A DNA stretch of 50,158 nt from Lentisphaeria bacterium. GTDB taxonomy: Bacteria > Verrucomicrobiota > Lentisphaeria > Victivallales > Victivallaceae. This document shows, piece by piece, positions 1 through 8,470 of this stretch. The DNA lies in assembly GCA_017508135.1 (NCBI GenBank), contig JAFVZN010000016.1, positions 1 to 50,158 on the forward strand, in the 5' to 3' direction. Under the pieces are notes generated by a model. That model ran no database searches. It saw only the letters and a list, made by a program, of their open reading frames with translations, and was not told the DNA's origin. The translations under genes were made by a program, and so were the position numbers. Within the stretch, counting starts at the first letter, position 1, and every line of letters begins with the position of its first letter.

Positions 1-336
1 ACGCAAGGGGGTGCGGGGGACGTGAGGGCCCCCGCGGGCGGAACCCGTGACAAAAGAGTGAAAAATATGCCGCCATAAAAGGCGACAGATTTTTCGCTAT
101 TTTGGCACATTCAGAATTGCCAAAGAAGCCCGGCATACCAGCTCCATACTCCGGTGCAGGGCTTGCGCGCCCTGCCGGGGGGCGTGGGGGCGAGGGGCCC
201 CCACATCAAGCCTGCGACATGTGATCCGAACCGAACCCCCGCTCCAAGTGGAACTCCGCAGTGCGGCAGCTCAAACGCAAAGGGGTGCGGGGGGGCTGTA
301 AGATGCCGCTGAAGGTATGATTTTCGATAGGACTGC
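1..336. other. Gene-free GC-rich stretch with several hairpins
   Basis: I see no credible gene here. It lies 3' of the antiporter gene. It holds G-run hairpins: 7-bp arms 13-19/29-35 (GCGGGGG with CCCCCGC), 184-190/198-204 (GTGGGGG with CCCCCAC), 156-162/169-175 (GCAGGGC with GCCCTGC), and an A/T-richer one at 101-107/118-124 (TTTGGCA with TGCCAAA). A G-run motif similar to the one near position 10 recurs near 276-296. These look like degenerate repeats or transcript-end structures; none has a convincing T-tract for the minus-strand transcript. Confidence 0.5.
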
Positions 337-1731
337 TTACAAAATCATACCGGCGATCCAACCGGCAATCAGCAGAGGGATGTTGAAGTGGATAAAGGTT
401 GGTATCGTTGAATCATAAATATGATCGTGCTGACCGTCAGCATTCAAACCTGCCGTCGGACCGAGGACCGATTCAGACACCGGAGAACCGGCATCGCCCA
501 GCGCTCCGGCAACACCGACGATAGAAAGCGTTGCCAGCGGCGAAAATCCCATCTTGATACACAGCGGCACATAGATCGCCGCAATAAGCGGAACCGTGGA
601 AAACGATGAACCGATCCCCATTGTGATGACCAGACCGATAAACAGCATGATAAAAACCGCAAGTCCGCGCCGGTCACCGATGCCGTCAGCGGTAAGGTTC
701 ACCAATGTTTCAACACCGCCGGTAGCTTTCATCACTTCCGCAAAGCCGCTGGCGGCGATCATCACGATACCGATGCCGCCCATAAGATAAACGCCCTGAG
801 TAAAGACATCCTGTGTTCCGCGAAGCGTGATGACCCGGGCAATAACAAAAACCAGTATTCCGGCAAGCGAAGCCACTATCAGCGAATTACAGAATATCTG
901 TCCGGCAAGTCCGACGGCGATAGCGACAAATCCGGCGCCGACCTTCCACGGTTTGATCTCCACCGCATCGGCGGCCTGAGCCAGAGAAAGCCCCTCCCCC
1001 GAAGCGTTGTAATCCCGAGGTTTACGGTAGGAAATAAATACCGCGATCAACAATCCGGCAACCATGCCCAATGCCGGGATAAACATGGCTTTCGGAGCCA
1101 TGTCAGCAGTGACGGCAAGTCCGAATTTGTTGATGTTTCCGAGAAGTATTTCATGGAGATATATACGCCCGAATCCGAAAGGCATCACCATGTACGGAGT
1201 GATAAGTCCGAAGGTCAGGATACATGCCACCATGCGGCGGTCCAGCCGGAGTTTCTTAAACACACCAAGCAACGGCGGAATGAGTACCGGAATAAAGGCG
1301 ATATGCACCGGGATAAGGTTCTGCGATGAGATCGCCGCCAGCGTAAGAATCAATATCAGAACATATTTGAACACCCGCAACTTTTCCGGTGTCAGTTCTT
1401 TGTCCAGACGTTTAAACAGTTCCCGCGCCAGAAGTTCCGTCACCCCGGAACGGGAGATCGCGATGGAAAACGCCCCCAGCATCGCATAATTGAACGCCAG
1501 CTGCGCTCCATGTGCCAGCCCCTTGCTGAATGCCTCCAGAGCCAGATGCGTTCCGCCGGAGATGCCGGAAAAGAATCCGCTTATCGAATCAACTCCAGCC
1601 AAACCGGCAACGATCCCTCCCGCCAGCGACGAGATTATCAGAGCAAAGACAACGTTCAACCGCAACGCGGACAAAATCAACAGCAGTACCACCGCCAGCA
1701 CGACGGGGTTCAGCACAAAATCCCAAAACAT
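337..1731 (-). CDS. Na+/H+ antiporter, NhaC superfamily
   Basis: A 464-residue inner-membrane protein made almost entirely of hydrophobic helices, with the long alternating hydrophobic and small-residue segments typical of the NhaC/Na_H_antiporter family. It would exchange Na+ for H+ to hold internal pH and sodium, although some family members carry organic ions instead. An upstream in-frame extension exists, but the ATG at 1731 begins MFWDFVLNPVV, a natural first helix, and has a GGGAGAG ribosome site 5-6 nt upstream, so I use that start. The gene stands alone, divergent from the LacI regulator. Substrate is inferred from family only. Confidence 0.85.
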   Translation of the reverse strand: MFWDFVLNPVVLAVVLLLILSALRLNVVFALIISSLAGGIVAGLAGVDSISGFFSGISGGTHLALEAFSKGLAHGAQLAFNYAMLGAFSIAISRSGVTELLARELFKRLDKELTPEKLRVFKYVLILILTLAAISSQNLIPVHIAFIPVLIPPLLGVFKKLRLDRRMVACILTFGLITPYMVMPFGFGRIYLHEILLGNINKFGLAVTADMAPKAMFIPALGMVAGLLIAVFISYRKPRDYNASGEGLSLAQAADAVEIKPWKVGAGFVAIAVGLAGQIFCNSLIVASLAGILVFVIARVITLRGTQDVFTQGVYLMGGIGIVMIAASGFAEVMKATGGVETLVNLTADGIGDRRGLAVFIMLFIGLVITMGIGSSFSTVPLIAAIYVPLCIKMGFSPLATLSIVGVAGALGDAGSPVSESVLGPTAGLNADGQHDHIYDSTIPTFIHFNIPLLIAGWIAGMIL

Positions 1732-1769
1732 AAGCTCTCCCGTTATTTGTTTCTCAGATACAATCGCAT

Positions 1770-1798
1770 AATATAGCACATTTTTTAATATTAAGCAA
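1770..1798 (-). promoter_or_regulatory. Predicted sigma70 promoter for the antiporter
   Basis: On the minus strand, -35 TTGCTT (1793-1798), a 17-bp spacer, then -10 TATATT (1770-1775). It lies about 40 bp upstream of the chosen antiporter start. Confidence 0.6.
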
Positions 1799-1808
1799 TA
1801 ATACTGAT

Positions 1809-1836
1809 TTGAAATTTGCCAAAAGAGTGCTATATT
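1809..1836 (+). promoter_or_regulatory. Predicted promoter for the LacI regulator
   Basis: -35 TTGAAA (1809-1814), 16-bp spacer, -10 TATATT (1831-1836). The operator-like site at 1844-1862 would cover the start point, fitting autorepression. Confidence 0.6.
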
Positions 1837-1843
1837 AGAAGAG

Positions 1844-1862
1844 AACAAACGATTGCGCAAAA
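1844..1862. promoter_or_regulatory. LacI-type operator candidate 1
   Basis: AACAAACGATTGCGCAAAA, matching 17 of 19 bases of the site at 2881-2899. It sits immediately downstream of the predicted -10 of the LacI gene. LacI-family operators are usually palindromes with a central CG; here the CG-containing core is recognisable but imperfect. Confidence 0.6.
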
Positions 1863-1877
1863 AAAAGGAAGCTATTT

Positions 1878-2861
1878 TTGGTTACATTGGCAGATATTGC
1901 CGCCGTAAGCGGCTGTTCCATTTCCGTAGTATCGCGGGTGTTGAATTCCAAACCCGGAAGTACTGCGCGGATCGCTGCTGCCACCCGGAAAAAAGTGCAG
2001 GAAACAGCCGCAGCTCTCGGGTATCGCCCCAATCGCAATGCCGAATTTTTACAGCGGGGCAAAACGCCGGAAATCGGTGTTTTTCTGCCGGATTACGGCA
2101 ACTCGCTGATCTTGGACATTGTGCGCGGCTGTTCGGAAAAAGCACGGGAAAACGGATTCCCGCTCTCATTCTTTTTCAACATGGCCCCGGACAGTTATGA
2201 AAGTTTTCTCAATACAACCATCGGACAGCGCAGTTGCGGACTGATCACCTGCGCACCGGAACTGGAGCTGGCGGGAAAGTCATGTGAGTTGATACGCGAC
2301 TACTGCAACAACGGCGGATGCCTCGTCCTTATTGACAGCAACTCACAACAACGGGAATTCTTCCCCAATTCCGCCCGGGTAATGATTGATGATGAAACCG
2401 GCGGCAGAATAGTCGCAAAAAAGCTGCTTGCCTCAAATTGCGAAACATTCTTTGTTCAGGCACCGAAGCGTCCGAGAACATTCGGTTTTATGGAATTTTT
2501 AAAGAAGGCAGGCAAAAACGCCACCCTCTTTGCCAGAGACGATGCCGCGACCGACGAACTTCTTGCGCAGATCCTCAACACGCCGGAAAAAGTCGGCGTT
2601 TTCTGCGGCAGCGACAAGATTGCCATGCGCCTTTACAGTAAACTGCTTGCCGCAGGAATAACTCCCGGCGACCGGATCAAATTGATCGGTTACGACGATA
2701 TTTACAGCGTGGATGCGCTCCACCCTGCCCTGACAACGGTCAAGCAACCGTTTTATGAGTGCGGCAAAGCGGCGGTCGAACAGCTGTTGAACCTGATTTA
2801 CCATCGTCCGGCAGAGGATGTCATATATCAACCGCATCTGGTCGAAAGAGGGACAGCATAA
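1878..2861 (+). CDS. LacI-family transcriptional regulator
   Basis: A 327-residue protein with an N-terminal LacI helix-turn-helix (VTLADIAAVSGCSISVVSRVLN), the hinge segment AAALGYRPNRNA near residue 50, and a periplasmic-binding-protein-like effector domain (GVFLPDYGNSLILDIV onward, with LIGYDD near the C terminus). The start is TTG at 1878, supported by an AAGGAAG ribosome site 8-11 nt upstream and by the domain beginning at residue 2. It precedes an (alpha/alpha)6 protein and an epimerase in the same direction, and matching operator-like sites lie before itself and before that pair. It is probably the sugar-responsive repressor of this module. The effector is unknown. Confidence 0.92.
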   Translation: MVTLADIAAVSGCSISVVSRVLNSKPGSTARIAAATRKKVQETAAALGYRPNRNAEFLQRGKTPEIGVFLPDYGNSLILDIVRGCSEKARENGFPLSFFFNMAPDSYESFLNTTIGQRSCGLITCAPELELAGKSCELIRDYCNNGGCLVLIDSNSQQREFFPNSARVMIDDETGGRIVAKKLLASNCETFFVQAPKRPRTFGFMEFLKKAGKNATLFARDDAATDELLAQILNTPEKVGVFCGSDKIAMRLYSKLLAAGITPGDRIKLIGYDDIYSVDALHPALTTVKQPFYECGKAAVEQLLNLIYHRPAEDVIYQPHLVERGTA

Positions 2862-2880
2862 AAAAAATTTTTTAAAAATA

Positions 2881-2899
2881 AACAAACGTTTGTGCAAAA
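2881..2899. promoter_or_regulatory. LacI-type operator candidate 2
   Basis: AACAAACGTTTGTGCAAAA. It contains the perfect 12-bp palindrome ACAAACGTTTGT at 2882-2893 and is 26 bp upstream of the next gene. It is the better-formed copy of the site at 1844-1862. Confidence 0.65.
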
Positions 2900-2924
2900 T
2901 AAAAAACAACGAGAGGAATGAGCA

Positions 2925-4079
2925 ATGGAAACGGTAAAAAACAGCATCAAAAAGAATCTGGAATGGTTTATCAACTCCGGAGTAATGGTCCCTGAAAACG
3001 GCTTATGGGGAGTTGCAGAGCGACTCGCTGTAAAAAGCGGAAACCGCGCTCTGGAACTGATTCTGGAATCGTTTCCGGCATGGATGGATCAGGGCGACAG
3101 CTATGTGATCGAACAGCGCAGAGCCGACTGCAATTTCCAAACCGCATGGCTCTTTCTCAAAGCAGAAAAACTTTTCCCGGGACACGGTTACGGCGAAATC
3201 GGAAAAAACATTCTGGACTTCCTCTATTTCCGCAGCGGTCTGCTGGAACGCAACCCCAACGCCCCCATTCCGGCAAACTGGAACTGGTCGCATATCAAAC
3301 AGGAGCCGACGGTGTATTTTGACGATGAAGCATGGTGCATTCTGATCCAGCTTGCAATCGCAGATGAATTTCCGGCACTCAACGGAAAATATCAGATGCG
3401 CAAATGGGCGTATCTCCTTGCCGAAAGCCTTTATGCCGGGGTCATGGACAAAGAAAACAAGGCGAAATGGCGCGGTACGCTGCAGCATCCGCACTGGGGC
3501 GCACTGGCAGCAATGGCTCTGGCGCAGGCGGCAACGGACGAAACAAAAGAAAAATATCAGGCATTCTGCCTGGATTACTTTGCCCATTTGGAAATTCCCA
3601 ACGTCAGCGAATACGCCTATGCCCTGATCGGCGCAGTGAACTGCACATTGAAGTTGGATAAAGAAAAATTCTTCCCGTACGCAAAAGAGTATGCGGACAT
3701 ACTCATATCCAGATTTGATGAAGAAAACGGCTTCCCGCCCTCCGAACATGCCCGCGAAACTCCGACCGGCAAACATCTTGTTGACTTGATCTACACGGTA
3801 AACTGGTCACTTCTCGGGTTGCGGGAGTTCAGCTTGATCGCGGGAGAAGAATATACCGTTTATGCAAAAAAACTGATTGAGCTGGTGTGCCGGATCCAGG
3901 ACGATGCCGACAACAAGCACTTCAACGGATGCTGGCGCGGCATGTATGACATCAACACCGGCAACTGGGGCGGCGGTGACCTTTTTGAAGGCGGCGGCAA
4001 CAGCATCTACACCGGTTGGACCAACGCGCCGATATCATTGGCTCTGCTTCATGAATGTTCCAACGCATCAATGTTTTAA
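2925..4079 (+). CDS. Putative (alpha/alpha)6-barrel glycoside-active protein
   Basis: 384 residues, no signal peptide, so cytoplasmic. Repeated helical hairpins rich in Trp/Tyr and acidic residues (WNWSHIKQEPTVYFDDEAW near 110-130; HPHWGALAAMALAQAAT near 190; a Gly-rich WGGGDLFEGGGNSIYTGW near 350) resemble six-hairpin glycosidases and related epimerases. I cannot assign a family. It is the first gene after the LacI regulator, starts 26 bp after the operator-like site, and is followed after 15 nt by an AGE-family epimerase. The pair probably processes an imported sugar or oligosaccharide. GAGAGGAATGAG gives a good ribosome site. The GH105/GH88 unsaturated-uronyl hydrolases are one possibility to test. 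Confidence 0.6.
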   Translation: METVKNSIKKNLEWFINSGVMVPENGLWGVAERLAVKSGNRALELILESFPAWMDQGDSYVIEQRRADCNFQTAWLFLKAEKLFPGHGYGEIGKNILDFLYFRSGLLERNPNAPIPANWNWSHIKQEPTVYFDDEAWCILIQLAIADEFPALNGKYQMRKWAYLLAESLYAGVMDKENKAKWRGTLQHPHWGALAAMALAQAATDETKEKYQAFCLDYFAHLEIPNVSEYAYALIGAVNCTLKLDKEKFFPYAKEYADILISRFDEENGFPPSEHARETPTGKHLVDLIYTVNWSLLGLREFSLIAGEEYTVYAKKLIELVCRIQDDADNKHFNGCWRGMYDINTGNWGGGDLFEGGGNSIYTGWTNAPISLALLHECSNASMF

Positions 4080-4094
4080 CTTGAGGGTGACAAC

Positions 4095-5279
4095 ATGATG
4101 AAGACATATATATCCCGCTATGAAAATGCTTTGACACAAGATATTATTCCTTTCTGGCAGAAACACTGCATCGACCGCGAATACGGCGGCTACTTCACCA
4201 GTTTGGACCGGGACGGAACGGTTTACGATACGACGAAATATATGTGGATGCAGTGGCGGATAGTTTATATGTTTGCCGAATTTTATCTCTCTCCCTACCG
4301 GAAAGATGAGTTTCTGGATATCGCCGGTTCCGGCTTCGATTTTCTCTATCAGCACGGGCGCGATGAAAACGGCAGTTATTACTTTGCGCTGAACCGCCGG
4401 GGAGAGCCGCATTCCGCTCCCTACAACGTCTTTTCGGAATGCTTTGCCGCCATGGGCAGTGCCATGATGTACAAAGCGACCAAAGACCCGCGTTACGCCG
4501 CCGCCGCGCGCGAAGCGATGGCAAACTACACCGCGCGCATCAACAGCGGCAATCCGGCAGGTATCTGGAACAAAGCCATGCCCGGCAGGCAGCAATATCT
4601 CTCCCTCGGTCACTATATGATGCTCGCCAATCTCGGTTTGATAATGGACGACTGTCTTGGCGGAAACAGTTATTCAACAGAACTTGACACCGCACTGGAG
4701 ATGGTGCTTGACCGTTTTTACAACCGCGAACTCAACGTGGTCTTTGAAAACATCCTGCCGGACGGAAATTTTGATCTGGAAAGCTGTCAGGGCAGAATGC
4801 TCAACCCCGGTCACGTCCTTGAAGCGATGTGGTTCCTGCTCAATGCGCTGGAACACCGTCCCGATTCGCCGGAAAAACAGGAGAAGATTTCGATGATATG
4901 CCGCATTATCAACGACACATTGGAACTGGGATGGGACCGGGAGTTCGGCGGTATTTATTACTTTATGGATGCGCTGGGCAAGCCGCATCTGGAACTTCAG
5001 CATGATATGAAGTTGTGGTGGCCGCATAACGAAGCGTTGATCGCCCTGCTCTATGCCTGCCGCCTCAGCGGCGAGGATAAATTTCTGGAAAAATTCCGTC
5101 AGGTCGACCAGTGGACATGGTCACACTTCCCCGATCCGGAGTACGGAGAATGGTTCGCCTATCTGAACCGGCGCGGCGAAGTGACCCACAAATTGAAAGG
5201 CGGCAAATGGAAAACCTTTTTCCACCTGCCGCGCTGCCTCAAAGTCTCTGTTGAACAGATGAAGCTCATCGGGGGCTGA
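4095..5279 (+). CDS. N-acylglucosamine 2-epimerase family (AGE) protein
   Basis: 394 residues, the usual length for the AGE family, whose members interconvert GlcNAc and ManNAc or epimerise cellobiose or mannose at C2. Family landmarks are present: WMQWRIVYMF near 51-60, NPGHVLEAMW with His240, KLWWPHNEAL with His311, and GKWKTFFHLPRCL with His377. His240 and His377 fall where the two catalytic histidines lie in characterised AGEs. The C-terminal KTFFHLPR favours GlcNAc 2-epimerase over cellobiose 2-epimerase, but the substrate is inferred. The first ATG (4095) has GAGGG just upstream; a second ATG follows at 4098. Cytoplasmic and probably co-transcribed with the preceding gene under the LacI regulator. 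Confidence 0.9.
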   Translation: MMKTYISRYENALTQDIIPFWQKHCIDREYGGYFTSLDRDGTVYDTTKYMWMQWRIVYMFAEFYLSPYRKDEFLDIAGSGFDFLYQHGRDENGSYYFALNRRGEPHSAPYNVFSECFAAMGSAMMYKATKDPRYAAAAREAMANYTARINSGNPAGIWNKAMPGRQQYLSLGHYMMLANLGLIMDDCLGGNSYSTELDTALEMVLDRFYNRELNVVFENILPDGNFDLESCQGRMLNPGHVLEAMWFLLNALEHRPDSPEKQEKISMICRIINDTLELGWDREFGGIYYFMDALGKPHLELQHDMKLWWPHNEALIALLYACRLSGEDKFLEKFRQVDQWTWSHFPDPEYGEWFAYLNRRGEVTHKLKGGKWKTFFHLPRCLKVSVEQMKLIGG

Positions 5280-5286
5280 AACGCAC

Positions 5287-5871
5287 TCAACGCGCAGATT
5301 TGTTCACCTGTTCGTTCTGGTAATTGGGCGTGACCGTCAGCACGGAAACATCGCTCACCAGCGGAAGTGATTCCAACGTCAATGCCGCCCGGATGAAGAA
5401 CCGCCGTTCATCACCGGGGCGGACGATCAATTTTTCCACCACGCCCAGCTCTTTGCTGACCAACACCTGATTGCCCGGCATCAATGTTATCGGATAGTGG
5501 AAGATCGGCATCTTGTAATCAAAGTCCAGACGGATCCATTTCTGCTCATCCGGTTCGACCATGCCGGAGAGCCACGGCTGGATGAAGATCATCAGGTTGT
5601 CGGATTCATGGCTGAACCACTCCGGTATACGCACCATGCGATTGCTGTTGTTTTTAAGCGCAAACGTCAAGTTTGCCGGACGTCCGGCACGCACGACATT
5701 CCTGCCGAAACAGCGCAGTTCCAGACCGTCAGCTTTGATCTTTTTGTACTTCACTTTACCGTGCGGAACTCCCATAGCCATCTTCTGGCGCGGAGCTTCC
5801 TGAGTAACACATCCTGCCAGCAAAATTCCTGCCGCCAGCAGCGCACAAAAACAGAAATTGATCCTTTTCAT
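5287..5871 (-). CDS. Hypothetical lipoprotein
   Basis: 194 residues with a lipoprotein signal: MKRINF, a hydrophobic stretch, then the lipobox LAGC with Cys21. The rest is beta-rich, and I recognise no domain. It begins 5 nt after the dnaG stop codon, so it is the last gene of the zinc uptake/dnaG transcript, and it converges with the epimerase gene (7 nt between stop codons). Function unknown; envelope localisation is inferred from the lipobox. Confidence 0.75.
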   Translation of the reverse strand: MKRINFCFCALLAAGILLAGCVTQEAPRQKMAMGVPHGKVKYKKIKADGLELRCFGRNVVRAGRPANLTFALKNNSNRMVRIPEWFSHESDNLMIFIQPWLSGMVEPDEQKWIRLDFDYKMPIFHYPITLMPGNQVLVSKELGVVEKLIVRPGDERRFFIRAALTLESLPLVSDVSVLTVTPNYQNEQVNKSAR

Positions 5872-5876
5872 AAATT

Positions 5877-7691
5877 TTATTCTCCTGTAATACTCAACTT
5901 GCTGATTTCCATAAGTAAATTCAAACGTTCCTGCTCATCGGCAGTCTCCCGCAATTTGCATATCAACTCCTCGCGGCGGGAACAGTTCCGGACCCGGCGC
6001 AGCTCGGCAACGGCATCATCGACCGCCCGGTCGACTGAAGAAAACTCCGAAGTTTTGACCATAAGTTTGCTGATTTCCGGAGAAGGATGTTCGATAAGCA
6101 GATCGTGCAAACAGGAATCGACCATCTCCATTTCGTTGTTCAACGCGCAATTTATGACCACATTCAACGCTTTAACGACCGGGTCACGCTCTTCAAGTTC
6201 AATATCTTCAAGAGCCTCCGCTATCTTTCGGGCATTGTCGATGGATGCCATCGCGATCTCCAGCAGAACGATGATCGCCACCCGCGCCGGGTCACGCCGG
6301 ACTTCCATCCGGGAAGTTTCCGGAATGGCGGCAGCAGGCGGTTCCGCCGGAGTGGTCATCCGGGGGCGGATTGCCATGGCAACAGCTTTATCCAGAGCAG
6401 ACTTCACGGCACCGGAACTTACTTCAAACATGGCGGCGACCTTTTCCAGATAAACTTCCAGTTCGACCTGATTTTCTACCAGTTTGAGAAAATTGGCGAC
6501 ATACGCCACCGCTTCCGCTCTGCCGGTCGGAGAATCCAGCACAAACTTTTCCCGGCACACATCCAGCATTATATCCAGCCACGGAACGGCATTGTTCAAA
6601 ACCTCACTCAACGCCTCCGCGCCCTGTTTGGAATAGAGTTCATCCGGGTCCTTGCCGCCGGGGATCTGCAATACTTTCAAATCTATCGACAGCGGCAGCA
6701 ATATTTCTGCAGCCCGGAGAACCGCTTTCTGTCCGGCACTGTCGGCATCGAACGCCAGCACGATATTATTGGAATAACGGCGTATCACCCGCGCCTGATC
6801 CGGTGTGAATGCCGTTCCCAGAGGAGCTACGGCACACTCAAGGCCGGCACGGTGAAAGGCGATCGCATCGAGCTGTCCTTCGCACAGCACCGCTTTCTTC
6901 ATCCTGCCGATCCCCTGCCGCGCCTGCGGCAAAGCGTACAGCAAACGCCCTTTGTGAAAGACCGGAGTATCCGGAGTATTGACATATTTTCTGCCGTCAG
7001 CAGGCTTGGCTTCCAGAGAACGGGCACTGAATCCGACCGGACGTCCCTGCTCGTTTTCGATGGTAAAGGTCACCCGGTTGCGGAACTGATCGTACAAGCG
7101 GCCGGTGTCCTCCTTTTTCCGGATGATACCGGCGGTGAGCAGTTCGTGTTCCGAAAACCCGAGACTGCGGCCGTAATCCAGAGAAGCGGTCCAGCCGTCA
7201 GGAGCCATACCGATTTTGAATTTCTGTATCACATCGGCAGATATGCCGCGGTTTCTCAAATACTGCGCTCCGGCGCAGTTGGGATTTTCCGCCAGCACCC
7301 GGCAGAAAAATTTACTGAATTCAGCGTTTACGGCGAGCAGACGTTCCTGTTCGCTCTGCCGCGCGCGCTGCTGCGGATTGTACTCCTTTTCCGGAATGAT
7401 GACCCCGCAGCGTGCGGCAAGTATCTGCGCGGCATTGATAAAGTCCACATTTTCCCGTTCCATGAAAAAACGGAAAACATCCCCGCCTTTGCCGCAGCCG
7501 AAACAGTGGTAGCTCTGCCGCGCCGAATCAACATGAAACGATGGCGTTTTCTCCTGATGAAACGGACACAGCCCCTTGAAACTTGCTCCACCGGAACGCT
7601 TGAGCTGAACACCGAAACTGGAGATCACATCAACGATGTCACTGCGGGAACGGATCTCCTCAATGATGTCTTTGTTCAGATCCAGACTCAT
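5877..7691 (-). CDS. dnaG: DNA primase DnaG
   Basis: 604 residues, full length for bacterial primase, which makes RNA primers at the replication fork. The CHC2 zinc finger is intact (Cys42, His45, Cys63, Cys66 in CPFH...YHCFGC). The TOPRIM core follows: CEGQLD with Glu271 and Asp275, then LAFDADSAG with Asp315 and Asp317. The usual EGYMD is EGQLD here, which keeps the acidic residues. The remaining C terminus would be the helicase-binding region. It lies 6 nt downstream of the TPR lipoprotein gene with no room for a separate promoter, so it is probably co-transcribed with the zinc uptake genes. Confidence 0.97.
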   Translation of the reverse strand: MSLDLNKDIIEEIRSRSDIVDVISSFGVQLKRSGGASFKGLCPFHQEKTPSFHVDSARQSYHCFGCGKGGDVFRFFMERENVDFINAAQILAARCGVIIPEKEYNPQQRARQSEQERLLAVNAEFSKFFCRVLAENPNCAGAQYLRNRGISADVIQKFKIGMAPDGWTASLDYGRSLGFSEHELLTAGIIRKKEDTGRLYDQFRNRVTFTIENEQGRPVGFSARSLEAKPADGRKYVNTPDTPVFHKGRLLYALPQARQGIGRMKKAVLCEGQLDAIAFHRAGLECAVAPLGTAFTPDQARVIRRYSNNIVLAFDADSAGQKAVLRAAEILLPLSIDLKVLQIPGGKDPDELYSKQGAEALSEVLNNAVPWLDIMLDVCREKFVLDSPTGRAEAVAYVANFLKLVENQVELEVYLEKVAAMFEVSSGAVKSALDKAVAMAIRPRMTTPAEPPAAAIPETSRMEVRRDPARVAIIVLLEIAMASIDNARKIAEALEDIELEERDPVVKALNVVINCALNNEMEMVDSCLHDLLIEHPSPEISKLMVKTSEFSSVDRAVDDAVAELRRVRNCSRREELICKLRETADEQERLNLLMEISKLSITGE

Positions 7692-7697
7692 GATATA

Positions 7698-8447
7698 TCA
7701 ACGTCCAAGCACCCGTATCCTCTGTCCGGCATGAACGATACGGTCATTGCTCTTGCCGTTCTTTCCGGGATAACGGAGATAAAGATTGTAGAGTCCGGCA
7801 GCATATTTCCGGTCAAGGTTGGCATTGTCGATGGCATACGCCACATTGAAGATAAGTGCCGCATCCCGGCATCCGCGCAGTGCGGCACGAAACGAAGCAA
7901 GAGCCTGCTGCCGCCGTCCGTTGTTGAGGTGGCACTTGCCCTGCTGGTAGTGCAGAATGTTGCTGCCGGCAAACGCCGGATGCGCTTGAAGCGCATTCAG
8001 ATAAACCGATACTTTGCGGTAATTGAGTTCAGTACCGAGATTGCACAACAATATCAGCGTGGAAAGATCATCTTTCCGGAGTTCGTGCGCTTTTTTCAAG
8101 GTATCGTAAGCAAGCGACCGGCGCGGCTGTGATTTAGCCAGCAGCCGTCCCAGCGTGTAGAGTGCCGCAAAGCTGTCCGGATAATCCTTGGCCACCTGTG
8201 TCACCACATCCAGTGCTTTATCATCTTCGCCGTTGCGCTCATAGATCAATGCCTGAAGCATCCGCGCCGAACAGTTATCCGGATTCTTTTTCAACACCAG
8301 ATCCAGCTGTCTGGAACTGTCGCTGATATTATTCTTTTTCAACTCATCGACGGCAGTATTCAACCGCTGATTATCTGAAATCCGCTTTCCGCAACCGCAC
8401 AACACCCCTGCCGACACCAGCAACACTGACAACATCACACGCCGCAT
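7698..8447 (-). CDS. TPR-repeat lipoprotein
   Basis: 249 residues. A lipoprotein signal ends at LCGC (Cys19). Residues from about 25 to 225 form helical repeats of tetratricopeptide type (for example NPDNCSARMLQALIYERNGEDDKAL and YPDSFAALYTLGRLLAKS), pointing to a protein-binding scaffold in the periplasm or at the outer membrane. The tail, NDRIVHAGQRIRVLGR, lies outside the repeats. GGTGAGG precedes the start. The gene lies 23 nt after znuB and 6 nt before dnaG. The partner is unknown. Confidence 0.82.
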   Translation of the reverse strand: MRRVMLSVLLVSAGVLCGCGKRISDNQRLNTAVDELKKNNISDSSRQLDLVLKKNPDNCSARMLQALIYERNGEDDKALDVVTQVAKDYPDSFAALYTLGRLLAKSQPRRSLAYDTLKKAHELRKDDLSTLILLCNLGTELNYRKVSVYLNALQAHPAFAGSNILHYQQGKCHLNNGRRQQALASFRAALRGCRDAALIFNVAYAIDNANLDRKYAAGLYNLYLRYPGKNGKSNDRIVHAGQRIRVLGR

Positions 8448-8470
8448 AATGACCTCACCTTCATTCCAAT

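Noticed and set aside
6087..8132. 681-residue open frame on the plus strand
   Set aside because: It lies antisense to dnaG and the TPR gene, has no recognisable domain and shows the odd His/Arg/Gln-rich composition of a shadow frame.
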